DNA of 64,000 bases from RHLJ01 sp965601955 (GTDB lineage: Bacteria; Bacteroidota; Rhodothermia; Balneolales; Balneolaceae), in the NCBI GenBank assembly GCA_965601955.1, contig OZ271855.1:1984001-2048000 (forward strand), given 5' to 3'. Numbering within the stretch: position 1 is the first letter of the stretch; each line of letters opens with the position of its first letter. The notes beneath the pieces were generated by a model. The model did not search any database, had not been told where the DNA came from, and saw only the letters and a list, made by a program, of their open reading frames with translations. Shown piece by piece: positions 8,360-18,187 of the stretch. The position numbers and the translations under genes are program-made.

Positions 8360-10627
8360 TTAAAACTTTACAGTGTAGGAGAATGCTGGGATAATTGGCA
8401 GCTGGGTTACATCAGTAACTTCAATAGGGTTTTCATCGAAGTCGAAAGCCTGGAACCATACGTTTCTCCTGGAATAAGCATTGATAACCTGGAATTGCCA
8501 TTCAGCTTCTCCTAATCCAAAGAATGTTCCCGTTCTTGAGAAGGATAAATCCAGGCGATGGTAGGCAGGAAGCCGGGATGCATTTACATTCTCGACGGTA
8601 AATGAATCATTTTCGTCTACCCCCGAATAAGGTTCATCAAACAAAGCATATCGACCGAGTACTAGGGTATAAGCTTGTCCGGTTGCATATACCCATGCTC
8701 CAGTGACTTTCCATTTACGGCTTAATCGGTAATTCAAAACCAGGTTTACATCGTGTGTTCGGTCATATTTTGGGGGATAAAAACGAGCTTCGTTATTCTC
8801 ATCTCCCAGGCGCACATTAAATCCTGGAAACTTCCGCCAGGTTTCTCCCCAGGTATAGCCGATAAAACCATTAAGCCTTCCAACCTGTTTTTCGAACATT
8901 GCTTCGACTCCAAAAGCATAACCTTCTCCAAAACGGAATACGTCGCTGTATAAAAGTCCTGCTGCATCTGGTAAGAAAGGGTCTAATTCAAATAAGTCTT
9001 TCATTGTTCGGTAATAGGCTTCTATATCAAGGCCATAATCTTTAAAAGGAATGGTCTTGGCTCCGATCACAAACTGGTCTCCATAAGCAGGATCTACGCC
9101 TTCATCGGTGGTTAACCATACATCAAAGCCTGAAAATGCTTCGTTAGTGATGAGGGTAAAGAACTGGTTATAACGCCCATATGCTGATTGAAGACGGATG
9201 CGGTCATTGAGCTTGTGTTCTATCGATAAGCGAGGTTCTAATCTTAGGAACTCTCCATCGGAGAAGTAGTTTAGCCTTGCTCCACCAATTACTTTCCATT
9301 TGTCGGTTGGCTGCCAGGTATCTTGAACATAAAAAGAACCATAGCGTGAGTGAATTCTGGAGCTAAAGCTGTCCTGGTTATCGAAACGGTCCTGGAGTCT
9401 CAATGTGAATATACCCGCCCATATCCCTGTAGAAATCTGGTGTTTTTCATTCGGGAGGTATTCTAAATCGGACTTTATGGAATAGTCGTAAATGTTGTTA
9501 TCCCGCTCAAAAGGAGTACCTCCAAACTCAAATTCAGGAGTGTTGAAATATCTTGAGCTTGTTACTACAAAGTTTGAAAACAACTTCTCGTTAAAAATAT
9601 GGGTCCAGTTACCACTAATGGTTCGGTTTCCATAATTAAGTAGAAATTCTGCGTCATCAGCAAAAGGAAAACGAACTTTATCGGTTCCGGTATAGGCTGC
9701 TAATGAGAATTTGTCATTTCGTGAGGCGTCATAATTGATTTTGCCGTTGAAGTCTAAGAAGTAAAACAGAGAAGGAACATTGTCCGTGTTTTGGCGAAGT
9801 GCAGCTAGCAAAGGTTCCAGGGTCGATCTTCGAAATGCAAACATATAAGACCCTTTATTGATTGGGCCTTCAATAGAAACCCGAGAGGCTAGCATTCCTA
9901 ACGTAGCGGATCCGGCAAATTCATTTCTGTTTCCATCTTTATTGTAGATGGATAATACCGAACCTAATCTTCCACCATATTCTGCGGGATATCCTCCTTT
10001 ATAGAGGCGGACATCTTTAATTGCATCGGGGTTAAATGTAGAGAAGAATCCAAAAAAGTGGCTGGGGTTATAAACCGTTGTTCTATCAAGAAGGATTAGA
10101 GTTTGGTCAGGACTTCCGCCTCGTATATACAGCCCACTGGAAAAGTCAGAAGCCGATTTCACCCCCGGAAGAAGTTGAATAGAGCGAAATACATCCGCTT
10201 CAAACACGGAAGGGAGGGACTTAATCAGTTCTGTAGTTACCTGGGCAGTACCTATCGATTTTAGTTCTTCTTTTTCGGCTTGAGACTCGACAACGATTTC
10301 TTCTCCTACAAATGTTTCGGGCTCCAGTTCAATTTCGATTCTTAAGTTTTCCCCTGCAGCTAAAGTAATTTCTTGCTGGAATAATTTATATCCGATATAA
10401 GAGGCAGCAAGGGTATAGCTGCCAGGTTGAACATTCGTGATTGTGAAATACCCAAGAGTGTTGGTGGATGCACCCCGATTGTTTTCGAGAAAGGCAACGT
10501 TAGCACTGATAAGTGTTTCCCCAGTTTCTGAATCCTTGACATACCCGTTTACTGAAGCGAGGTTTTGGGCGTTTGTTGAAGAGTAGAAAAGTACAGCTAA
10601 AAGAACGCCATAAATGAATTTGTACAT
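8360..10627 (-). CDS. TonB-dependent receptor with carboxypeptidase-like N-terminal domain
   Basis: Outer-membrane gated transporter of 755 residues powered by TonB/ExbBD. It has a signal peptide (1-21), then a carboxypeptidase-regulatory-like beta-sandwich at about 25-105 (GYVKDSETGETLISANVAF). The plug domain at about 120-235 contains LPSVFEADVFRSIQLLPGV and YIRGGSPDQTLILLD, and a 22-strand barrel ends in Lys-Phe. It is first in an operon with the DUF4249 lipoprotein. No regulator is attached. The substrate cannot be told from the sequence. Confidence 0.93.
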   Translation of the reverse strand: MYKFIYGVLLAVLFYSSTNAQNLASVNGYVKDSETGETLISANVAFLENNRGASTNTLGYFTITNVQPGSYTLAASYIGYKLFQQEITLAAGENLRIEIELEPETFVGEEIVVESQAEKEELKSIGTAQVTTELIKSLPSVFEADVFRSIQLLPGVKSASDFSSGLYIRGGSPDQTLILLDRTTVYNPSHFFGFFSTFNPDAIKDVRLYKGGYPAEYGGRLGSVLSIYNKDGNRNEFAGSATLGMLASRVSIEGPINKGSYMFAFRRSTLEPLLAALRQNTDNVPSLFYFLDFNGKINYDASRNDKFSLAAYTGTDKVRFPFADDAEFLLNYGNRTISGNWTHIFNEKLFSNFVVTSSRYFNTPEFEFGGTPFERDNNIYDYSIKSDLEYLPNEKHQISTGIWAGIFTLRLQDRFDNQDSFSSRIHSRYGSFYVQDTWQPTDKWKVIGGARLNYFSDGEFLRLEPRLSIEHKLNDRIRLQSAYGRYNQFFTLITNEAFSGFDVWLTTDEGVDPAYGDQFVIGAKTIPFKDYGLDIEAYYRTMKDLFELDPFLPDAAGLLYSDVFRFGEGYAFGVEAMFEKQVGRLNGFIGYTWGETWRKFPGFNVRLGDENNEARFYPPKYDRTHDVNLVLNYRLSRKWKVTGAWVYATGQAYTLVLGRYALFDEPYSGVDENDSFTVENVNASRLPAYHRLDLSFSRTGTFFGLGEAEWQFQVINAYSRRNVWFQAFDFDENPIEVTDVTQLPIIPAFSYTVKF

Positions 10628-10777
10628 ATATCCTTATTGACCAAATTTGTCTGTAAGTGTTTAGCAAAAAATAAAGCTATATAACCTTATTCGTGTTAAG
10701 ATATTATTTTTTAACCCCAGTTAAAGCTGATTTCAATGAACGGGGTTTTCAGCTCAACCGATTACTCATTTTTATCA

Positions 10778-11671
10778 TTAAAGATTCAAACTTTTTTGAG
10801 TATCCGAATCCTCGTTTGGAATCTTGAGTGCGGTTCCAATTTCTTTATTCAAAAGCCGGATAAAATGAGCGGAGAGAAGAGGAGACTCTTTCTCAATATT
10901 TTGATGGACAAAGAAATAAAGCTTCTCTAGGCCTTGCTCTTTCCATGATTTAACCCGAGTAACCCAATCATCCAGTCTTGGGTAATCACTTTCATGATTT
11001 GCCCCAACATAGCGTACAAAAGCAACAGGGGTGGATAATCTCATATGGAGTAGATCTCTTCTACCAGCGGTGTCAGTGACTATATTAGCAACTTCATGTT
11101 CTTCGAATAATTGATAAATCTGGTTTGCTACTACTTCATCGTTGAACCAATCGGTGTGCCGAAGTTCAATAGCAAGAGGCAGGTCTTTTGGCCAGGCTTC
11201 CAGGAAAGAGTAGATTCGATCTATGTCTTTCGGTTTAAAATCATCCCTAAGCTGAAGGAAGATCATTCCCAGCTTTTCATTAAAAGACCGAATCGGTATG
11301 GTATACTCCTCAATTAGTGATTCTACTCCTTTTAACCGCTTATAGTGACTAATGCTGTTTACTACTTTTGGGAAGAACTTAAAATCATCAGGGGTTTTGT
11401 TATTCCATCCCGCTACAACTTCCGCACCAAAAATTCGATAATGAGTAGCATTAAGCTCAATGGAATTAAATTGGGTAGCATAGTATTCCAGCTCATCTTT
11501 AGTGCCTCGAGGATAAAATCCTTTCAAATCACTACGATTCCATTTCGCACAACCCACAAAAGCTTCAAAATTATCTTTCTTACTATTTGAAAGTACTTTT
11601 GCGGTATCGGGATGATCAGATGGTAAGGTGAAGTCAATAGACTCAGGATTGGATACGCTACCGAATTTCAT
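10778..11671 (-). CDS. DUF72 (YecE-like) protein
   Basis: A 297-residue cytoplasmic protein of the DUF72 family, which has a TIM-barrel fold. The signature FVGCAKWNRSDLKGFYPRG and YYATQFNSIELNATHYR are near the N-terminus, followed by FKFFPKVVNSISH. The biochemical role is not established, although it is found very widely. It is transcribed away from the tmRNA gene. Its 5' flank carries a long inverted repeat (11690-11745). Confidence 0.9.
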   Translation of the reverse strand: MKFGSVSNPESIDFTLPSDHPDTAKVLSNSKKDNFEAFVGCAKWNRSDLKGFYPRGTKDELEYYATQFNSIELNATHYRIFGAEVVAGWNNKTPDDFKFFPKVVNSISHYKRLKGVESLIEEYTIPIRSFNEKLGMIFLQLRDDFKPKDIDRIYSFLEAWPKDLPLAIELRHTDWFNDEVVANQIYQLFEEHEVANIVTDTAGRRDLLHMRLSTPVAFVRYVGANHESDYPRLDDWVTRVKSWKEQGLEKLYFFVHQNIEKESPLLSAHFIRLLNKEIGTALKIPNEDSDTQKSLNL

Positions 11672-11689
11672 TATTACGTCTTTGGTTAA

Positions 11690-11745
11690 TTGTTATTTGT
11701 TAATGGTATGGGTTAGGAGTTCAAATAACCATTAACAAATAACAA
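11690..11745. repeat. 18-bp perfect inverted repeat
   Basis: Arms 11690-11707 (TTGTTATTTGTTAATGGT) and 11728-11745 are exact complements around a 20-base loop. It lies between the start of the DUF72 gene and the tmRNA gene, so it is not placed as a terminator for either. It uses the same AT-rich word style as the hairpins at 4638 and 21706. Confidence 0.85.
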
Positions 11746-11806
11746 AAACCCTAGTTCCCAATAAAAAGCAGGTAATTTCGTATATTCAGCTGTTCTTTGA
11801 ATTAAT

Positions 11807-12171
11807 GGGGGTGTTCTGGATTCGACGGGATGAGTAACACCGTAGGTTGCATGTCGAGAAATTCCAATGAATCTCGTAAATCATACATTATGGAAACCAA
11901 AATAATTGACAACAATTATTCATACCGCTTAGCAGCATAAACTGCTTCGCCGTTCCTCTGGTTAAGTGCCTATCATTGCCAGACTGAACGCCATAACGAT
12001 AGGATAGCGTAATAAGGTTTCCTGTCTTTATTGCGCGAACCTTTACAGGATAGTCTGTTGTCGCTTGGTTACTAGGCTCGGCTTCAGGCGAATTTTAATT
12101 AGTAGCTAAACATGTAGACGCTTGCAGGTTTACCTTTTCGGACCGGGGTTCGACTCCCCGCACCTCCACCA
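11807..12171 (+). ncRNA. ssrA: tmRNA (transfer-messenger RNA)
   Basis: Rescues stalled ribosomes and tags the incomplete protein. The 5' end GGGGGTG pairs with CACCTCC before the encoded 3' ACCA. The conserved 5' CTGGATTCGAC and 3' GGTTCGACTCCCCGC (T-arm) are both present. The tag reading frame runs from about 11890 to a TAA at 11938-11940 and reads (M)ETKIIDNNYSYRLAA; the exact resume codon (ATG at 11890 or GAA at 11893) is uncertain. The tag ends RLAA rather than the usual ALAA but keeps the LAA-COOH that ClpXP recognises. It is the one-piece, non-permuted form, and SmpB is not in the window. Confidence 0.97.
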
Positions 12172-12178
12172 TTTTTTT

Positions 12179-12210
12179 AAGCCAATTCTAAAAAGGATTG
12201 GCTTTTTTTA
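12179..12210 (+). terminator. Rho-independent terminator of tmRNA
   Basis: AAGCCAATTCT and AGGATTGGCTT form an 11-bp stem with one wobble pair around a short A-rich loop, followed by seven T residues. It starts 8 bases after the tmRNA CCA. Confidence 0.88.
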
Positions 12211-12283
12211 ATGGTCTATTTTTGGTATACCAAAAAAATTCTGGCTACATTCTTCTGTTAAATGGACATTAAATAGGCTAACA

Positions 12284-15200
12284 GTGGTAAGGGTGACTAG
12301 AGCCTCAGTATTAGTTTTGTTACTGGGTACAATTTGCGCGGGAAATTTGTTTTCCCAGGATATGTCTATCCGCTTTGAGCAGATTACGACGGAAGATGGT
12401 CTTTCTCAAAGTACCATAAATGCCATTCTACAGGACAGCCGTGGCTTTCTTTGGTTTGCTACTGATGATGGACTGAATCGATATGACGGATATGAATTTA
12501 AAGTGTATCGAAACCTTTCTTACGACTTTTTCTCTATTTCGAACAACCAGATATCCGCTCTTATCGAAGATCGAAATGGATTCATTTGGGTTGGAACTAA
12601 GGGAGGAGGATTGAATAAACTCGATAGGGAGCAGGAGAGGTTTGTTCGACATCAGCATGATGAGAATAATGCTAAATCTATCAGCCATAATTATGTTAAT
12701 GTGCTTTTTGAGGACGAAGCGGGTGTGATCCTGGTTGGCACTCAAAAAGGGCTGAATATTTTTAATCCCGTGTTAAATGAGTTTTCAGTGTACTCAGAGG
12801 TTAATGATCATGCTGCGCTAGGGGAAGCAGAAATAACAGCTTTATACAAAGACAGCAATGACTTCATCTGGATCGGTACCGAGGAAGATGGTTTGTTCCG
12901 ATTTGACAGGCTTTCCGGAGAGATAAAACACTTTGAACAGGGTGGTGAATTTCCTATTCCTGATAACTGGATAGTGACGCTATATCAGGATAATTTAGGT
13001 ACTCTTTGGGTAGGTACTCAATCCGGAGGTCTTCTAAGGTATAACGAAGAGCAACAAAGCTTTACTAGTTTTACTTCAGTTAATTTTTCTACTACAAGTA
13101 TTAGCAACAACTGGGTATTGTCTTTATATGAAGACTCCAGAGGTACATTTTGGGTAGGAACACTTAATGGATTAAATACACTCGATAGAGAGACTGGTGA
13201 GTTTACAAGTTTGATGGATTTGAATTACCCAGTGAACCTGAGTAATAACTCAATTTCTGCACTTTATGAAGACCGTTCAGGGGTAATTTGGGTAGGTACC
13301 AGAAACGGTGCTTTGAATAAATTTATTCGCTCTTCTTCTGAGAGCTTTACCGTGTATCAAAATGATCCTTCAAATACGAGGAGCCTGACCAACAATAATA
13401 TTTGGGCAATTTCTCAGGATAATGACAGGAACATATGGGTCGGTACCCAGGGCGGAGGAGTTGATGTACTTACTCCTGGTACCAATTTATTCAAGAATTA
13501 CAGCAATGACCCTAATGATCCGAGCTCTTTGAGCAACGATTTTGTAAATGCCATTATCAAAAGTGAAGATGGGCAAATCTGGGTCGGTACAATTGATGGA
13601 CTAAACAGATATAATGCTGATACGGATGACTTTACACATTTTAGGTTTGACCCAGATGATGAGACCACAATTAGCGGGAATATCATCACTACCTTACTGG
13701 AAGACAGTAGGGGTATTCTTTGGATAGGTACCCTAAATAATGGATTGAATGCCTATGATAAGGAAACGGGTGAATTTCGTCGATTTGAAAGTATTGAGAA
13801 TGACCCTTCTTCAATAAGTCATAACAAGATTTGGTCGATGTTCGAAGACCGACGTGGAGTTTTTTGGGTTGGAACTCATGGATTTGGCTTAAATAAGTAT
13901 GACAGAGCGCGAGGTGTATTTACCCGCTTCACAAACGACCCCGATGACGATACTACCATAAGCGATAATTTTATCAATGTTATCACCCAGGACAGGAATG
14001 GAAATCTTTGGGTCGGGACCATTAATGGATTAAATAAGTTCGATCCTGAATCAGAGACTTTTATACGATATTCCACGCAAGAAGGGCTCCCGAATGATGT
14101 AATTTATGGAATTATTGAAGACTCTATAGGGCACCTATGGTTGAGTACCAATAGTGGAATTGTAGATTTCAATCCTGAGACGGAGACGGTTCGAGTATAT
14201 GATATGGGGGACGGGCTACCGAGTAATGAATATCGATTTGGAGCCTATCATAAATCTTTTGATGGGTCACTTTATTTTGGTGGAATCAACGGTATGGTGG
14301 TATTTAAACCTGATAGCATTACTGACAATCCATATGTGCCACCAGTTGTAATAACAGATTTCCAAATATTCAATGAAGATGTACCTATTTCAGGAGTGGG
14401 TTCTCCTTTAAAGAAATCTATTATAGAAACAGAAGAAATTGAGCTAACCTGGCGGGAGGAGGTTATCTCCTTTGAATTTGCAGCCCTTCACTTTGCTGCT
14501 CCCCAGGAGAACCAGTACCAATATATGATGGAAGGCTTTGACTCAGACTGGCAGGATGTGGGCAATCGACGTTTTGTGTCCTACACAAATCTTCCTGAAG
14601 GCTATACTTACACCTTCAGAGTCAAGGCTTCAAATAAGGATGGGCTCTGGAACGAAGATGGAGTAGCGATTAAGTTGCGTATTCTTCCTCCGCCGTGGAA
14701 AACATGGTGGGCATATGGTATCTACTCAGTTTTGGGGGCGGGACTTTTAATAGGATTTGTGAACCATCAAATCTCCAGGGAAAGGAAGAAAAAAGAGCAG
14801 GTTGTTCAATACAATGAAGAGCTAGAAGCTTTGGTAAAAGAACGTACCATTCTTCTCGAAATGGAAAAGGAAAAGAGTGAAACCCTGCTCTATAACATGC
14901 TTCCTAAAGAAATTGCAGATGAAATTAAGGATAAAGGGTCTGCCACTCCAAGAAGGTACGAAGAAGTGAGTGTGCTCTTTACCGACTTTGCCAATTTCAC
15001 CTCAACTGCTGCAACCATGTCGGCAAAAAAGTTGGTTGCCGAAGTAAATGAAATTTTTGAAGGCTTCGATAATATCATCGAAAAATATGGTATGGAGAAG
15101 ATTAAAACGATTGGGGATGCTTATATGGCGGTATCCGGCTTGCCGGTAGAAAAACCTAATCATGCCTACTACTGTGTAAAGGCTGCAAAGGAGATGCAGG

Positions 15201-15532
15201 AATTTGTACAGAAACGTAATGAAGACGCCGCTGTGAAATGGAAGATGAGAATAGGAATCCATAGTGGAAGTATTATTGCTGGTATTGTGGGTAAGAAGAA
15301 GCTTACCTATGATATATGGGGTTCAACGGTAATTCTGGCAAGCAGAATGGAAGAAGTAAGTGAGACCGGAAAAGTGAACATCTCGGCAACTACCTGCGAT
15401 TATGTTCAGGATTATTTCCAGTGCGAATACAGGGGTAAGGTAAACGTAGAAGGGCAGGGAGAAATGGATATGTATTTCGTTGAAGAGCAGCTAGGTGCTC
15501 CGGAGGAAACTTTAGAAGGAGAAGAAGCCTAA
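12284..15532 (+). CDS. Two-propeller (Reg_prop/Y_Y_Y) transmembrane sensor fused to class III adenylate cyclase
   Basis: A 1082-residue one-protein receptor. A signal peptide (1-25) is followed by about 14 Reg_prop blades of the form D-x-x-G-x-x-W-V-G-T-x-x-G-L-x-x-[YF]-D, enough for two seven-bladed propellers. A Y_Y_Y domain (about 710-800), one TM helix (WWAYGIYSVLGAGLLIGFV), a short coiled coil and a cyclase catalytic domain from about 895 follow. Metal-binding Asp901 and Asp945 are present. Lys941 and Asp1010 are the residues that specify adenine. Arg1021 is kept, but the transition-state Asn position is Ile1017. Such propellers normally feed a histidine kinase. The start is GTG; no in-frame ATG upstream is open. 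The last four bases overlap the convergent receptor gene. Confidence 0.92.
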   Translation: MVRVTRASVLVLLLGTICAGNLFSQDMSIRFEQITTEDGLSQSTINAILQDSRGFLWFATDDGLNRYDGYEFKVYRNLSYDFFSISNNQISALIEDRNGFIWVGTKGGGLNKLDREQERFVRHQHDENNAKSISHNYVNVLFEDEAGVILVGTQKGLNIFNPVLNEFSVYSEVNDHAALGEAEITALYKDSNDFIWIGTEEDGLFRFDRLSGEIKHFEQGGEFPIPDNWIVTLYQDNLGTLWVGTQSGGLLRYNEEQQSFTSFTSVNFSTTSISNNWVLSLYEDSRGTFWVGTLNGLNTLDRETGEFTSLMDLNYPVNLSNNSISALYEDRSGVIWVGTRNGALNKFIRSSSESFTVYQNDPSNTRSLTNNNIWAISQDNDRNIWVGTQGGGVDVLTPGTNLFKNYSNDPNDPSSLSNDFVNAIIKSEDGQIWVGTIDGLNRYNADTDDFTHFRFDPDDETTISGNIITTLLEDSRGILWIGTLNNGLNAYDKETGEFRRFESIENDPSSISHNKIWSMFEDRRGVFWVGTHGFGLNKYDRARGVFTRFTNDPDDDTTISDNFINVITQDRNGNLWVGTINGLNKFDPESETFIRYSTQEGLPNDVIYGIIEDSIGHLWLSTNSGIVDFNPETETVRVYDMGDGLPSNEYRFGAYHKSFDGSLYFGGINGMVVFKPDSITDNPYVPPVVITDFQIFNEDVPISGVGSPLKKSIIETEEIELTWREEVISFEFAALHFAAPQENQYQYMMEGFDSDWQDVGNRRFVSYTNLPEGYTYTFRVKASNKDGLWNEDGVAIKLRILPPPWKTWWAYGIYSVLGAGLLIGFVNHQISRERKKKEQVVQYNEELEALVKERTILLEMEKEKSETLLYNMLPKEIADEIKDKGSATPRRYEEVSVLFTDFANFTSTAATMSAKKLVAEVNEIFEGFDNIIEKYGMEKIKTIGDAYMAVSGLPVEKPNHAYYCVKAAKEMQEFVQKRNEDAAVKWKMRIGIHSGSIIAGIVGKKKLTYDIWGSTVILASRMEEVSETGKVNISATTCDYVQDYFQCEYRGKVNVEGQGEMDMYFVEEQLGAPEETLEGEEA

Positions 15533-18183
15533 AAATAATAGGCGATATTAAAAGAGGGCTGGATACCCAAATCGTAAATATCGGTACGGGAAGATCCATT
15601 GAAATCTCTGTTTCGACCCTCTATAGTAATCTGACGAATCTCTGAATACCAGGGATTATTTCTGTTAAACAGATTGTATATCGAGAAAGAAGTTTTTAGT
15701 GCTCCGTTTCTCAGTTCGGCCTTATGGTTGATGGATGCATCGAATCGTGAGTATGCAGGGAGCCTTGGCCCTTCGGTCTGGAGCTGGAGGTTTAATCGGT
15801 CTGGGTTACCACTTCCGTATGTCCAGGAAAAATAGAAGTCAAAAGCGCTTGAAATATCCCATTCTCCAGCAAATGAGATTTGATGTCTTCGATCCCAGTC
15901 TGCATAGAAATACTCACCATTATTGAGCCGGGAGTTTCTAATTTCGATAGAAGATAATGTGTAAGCAGTACTCAAGGTAAAGTCAGAAAAATTGCTTCTT
16001 ATAAAGAACTCAACCCCACGGCCTAAGCCTGAATTCTCATAAAACCAGGGAGAATCACTGTTCCTGAACGAGCTTGAAATGAGCCCGGAGTTTAATTCGT
16101 GGAATCTCATATTGGCATAATCCTTTATATATGCTTCAACCTGAATATATAATCGTTTAAAGTACCTCGAGCGTAGAGCTGTTGAGTAATAATTGACAGA
16201 GGAGGGAGGTTGGTCTTCGTTTGTGAGAATCCAAAAATCAGAACTATTAATGTTATAGAATTCAAGTCTGTTAATGAATTGATGGTTTTTGCTGTATCCG
16301 ATACTGAGAGTAAGAGGAGTATCAAGTGTAAAATCAGCCTTAACCCGTGGTGACCACCGTACATATTTGCCATTGCTAAAATAGTGAACTCTGTTTCCAA
16401 GGCTTAACTGCACGGGCTGTAAAGAGTGGATGTCTAGTTGATGGAATACATCTACCAGTTGACTGGTCCTTCGGCTTCTAAATGATTGGCGTGCTATGCT
16501 TCTTTCAATGTATTCAACATCGAAATCACTATAGTTGACACCGTAATCCATAGTGACTCCACCTAGTGTGGTATGAAAATTTTGCTTAGCTGAAAACTCC
16601 TTCAAGGAGTTCTCAAGTGTTAAATTTCCCAGAAAGCTGAAGTTAGTGGGTGGTTCATCATTATTATTGGATTCTCTCCGGAATTGATACTCAAAGTCTC
16701 CTTTAAAGTATTCACTATTGTACATGCTAATACCAACACTCGTTTCTGAAAATGTGTGATCAGAAAGCAGCTTATTGAAAGAAGCAGAAACAGTTTGGGA
16801 GTTCCAGTCGTTAATCGTTTCATAAAGATTCTGGGTATCAACCTGATCACGAAAATAACTTTGAGATGACTCATCGGACCCAATATATCCTCCGAGAGTA
16901 ATTTGCTCCCCTCTGGTACCTTCAATATATACTTTGCCATGGAGGTCATAAAAACGTGCATCCGTATTTTGTATATCGAAAGTGTTCAATCGAACATCTC
17001 TTACAAAATTTTGATTTACAGTTTCTGGAAGAACTACTTTTGCTGGGCGTTGTACATCCAGGCCGTACTCAATCAAACCCTGGTTATTGAACCAGTTGAT
17101 TTCATCCATATGTGAGATTCTTCCTGAGAGTAACCAGCTTGCTTTTCCTTTTACTACCGGACCCTCTAAGGTTGCTTTAGTGGCTGTATTACTAAATCCA
17201 GCTGAACCAGAGATATTATTTAATGAGCCAGTACGAGTAATTAAAGATAAAGTACCTCCTAGTGGAGCCTGGTATTGAGCGGGGGTTATATCGTAATAAA
17301 ACCCACTTGTTTTTAGAGCATCAGGATTCATTGAATCCAATAACCCATAAAGATGGCTCTGATGATACATAGTTTGACCATCCAAAAGTACCTGAAACCC
17401 ATCCGCAGCACTACCCCTGATATTAATTCCGCTATTAATGGCAGAACTCATCGATACCGAGGGCAGGGCCTGTAAAGAACGAACAGAATTGCTTTCTCCA
17501 AGCGGACTAAACGTACCCATTTTGACTAGGCTGCCCAATACTGAGTCAGATGCTGTATAGAAATTTATTCCCTGGATTAGAATTTCAGAACCGCTAAGTG
17601 GCTCTGGTGTGAGCCTAATGGCGATGTCTTTCCAGTTAGTTATCTGATCAAAAGATAGTTTTAGCCGCTGAGGTTCATATCCCACAAAAGAAATTAAAAA
17701 AGTAAGCTCCTTGGCATTTGATGAAGTTTCGATGCTAAAGAAGCCATTTGGATTACTTGAAGTTCCAAATAAGGTCCCCTCATCTCTCCAGGAAATGGTA
17801 GAATAGGGAAGTCTTTCCCCGGTTTTATTATCCAACACAAACCCGGAAATTGAAATGTTTTGAGTTTCTTGCTGCCCGGAAGCAGAATATACCAAGGCCT
17901 GAAAACGGTCTTCATCTATTTTTAAGCCGATATTCTTTTGCTGAAGATCTCCCGAAAGTTTCTCCATTAAATCGTTTTCAGTAGCGGTGAGGGTTATTTT
18001 AATACCTGAGACAAGAGCCTCTCTATAGAGAAAACGGTAGGGAGTTTGCCGTTCTATATCAGAAATAACGGACAGGAAAGGTTCATTTGAATACGAAAAA
18101 GTTTGCGCAGTACTAGTATCCTGGGCTATTACCAGTAGCATAAATATTAACATGTAAATCCTGCGTAAAGAATACATGCTCAA
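15529..18183 (-). CDS. TonB-dependent receptor with STN signalling domain (FecA-like)
   Basis: An 884-residue outer-membrane receptor and last gene of a cell-surface signalling operon. After the signal peptide (1-27) comes a secretin/TonB short N-terminal (STN) domain at about 30-105 (FLSVISDIERQTPYRFLYRE), which in FecA-type systems touches the anti-sigma factor. A carboxypeptidase-like domain at about 115-195 follows, then the plug (LQALPSVSMSSAINSGINIRG) and a barrel ending Tyr-Tyr-Phe. It begins 4 bases after the fecR-like gene. Iron-siderophore is the textbook ligand, but glycan ligands are also common in this phylum, so the substrate is open. Confidence 0.92.
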   Translation of the reverse strand: MSMYSLRRIYMLIFMLLVIAQDTSTAQTFSYSNEPFLSVISDIERQTPYRFLYREALVSGIKITLTATENDLMEKLSGDLQQKNIGLKIDEDRFQALVYSASGQQETQNISISGFVLDNKTGERLPYSTISWRDEGTLFGTSSNPNGFFSIETSSNAKELTFLISFVGYEPQRLKLSFDQITNWKDIAIRLTPEPLSGSEILIQGINFYTASDSVLGSLVKMGTFSPLGESNSVRSLQALPSVSMSSAINSGINIRGSAADGFQVLLDGQTMYHQSHLYGLLDSMNPDALKTSGFYYDITPAQYQAPLGGTLSLITRTGSLNNISGSAGFSNTATKATLEGPVVKGKASWLLSGRISHMDEINWFNNQGLIEYGLDVQRPAKVVLPETVNQNFVRDVRLNTFDIQNTDARFYDLHGKVYIEGTRGEQITLGGYIGSDESSQSYFRDQVDTQNLYETINDWNSQTVSASFNKLLSDHTFSETSVGISMYNSEYFKGDFEYQFRRESNNNDEPPTNFSFLGNLTLENSLKEFSAKQNFHTTLGGVTMDYGVNYSDFDVEYIERSIARQSFRSRRTSQLVDVFHQLDIHSLQPVQLSLGNRVHYFSNGKYVRWSPRVKADFTLDTPLTLSIGYSKNHQFINRLEFYNINSSDFWILTNEDQPPSSVNYYSTALRSRYFKRLYIQVEAYIKDYANMRFHELNSGLISSSFRNSDSPWFYENSGLGRGVEFFIRSNFSDFTLSTAYTLSSIEIRNSRLNNGEYFYADWDRRHQISFAGEWDISSAFDFYFSWTYGSGNPDRLNLQLQTEGPRLPAYSRFDASINHKAELRNGALKTSFSIYNLFNRNNPWYSEIRQITIEGRNRDFNGSSRTDIYDLGIQPSFNIAYYF

Positions 18184-18187
18184 TTAC

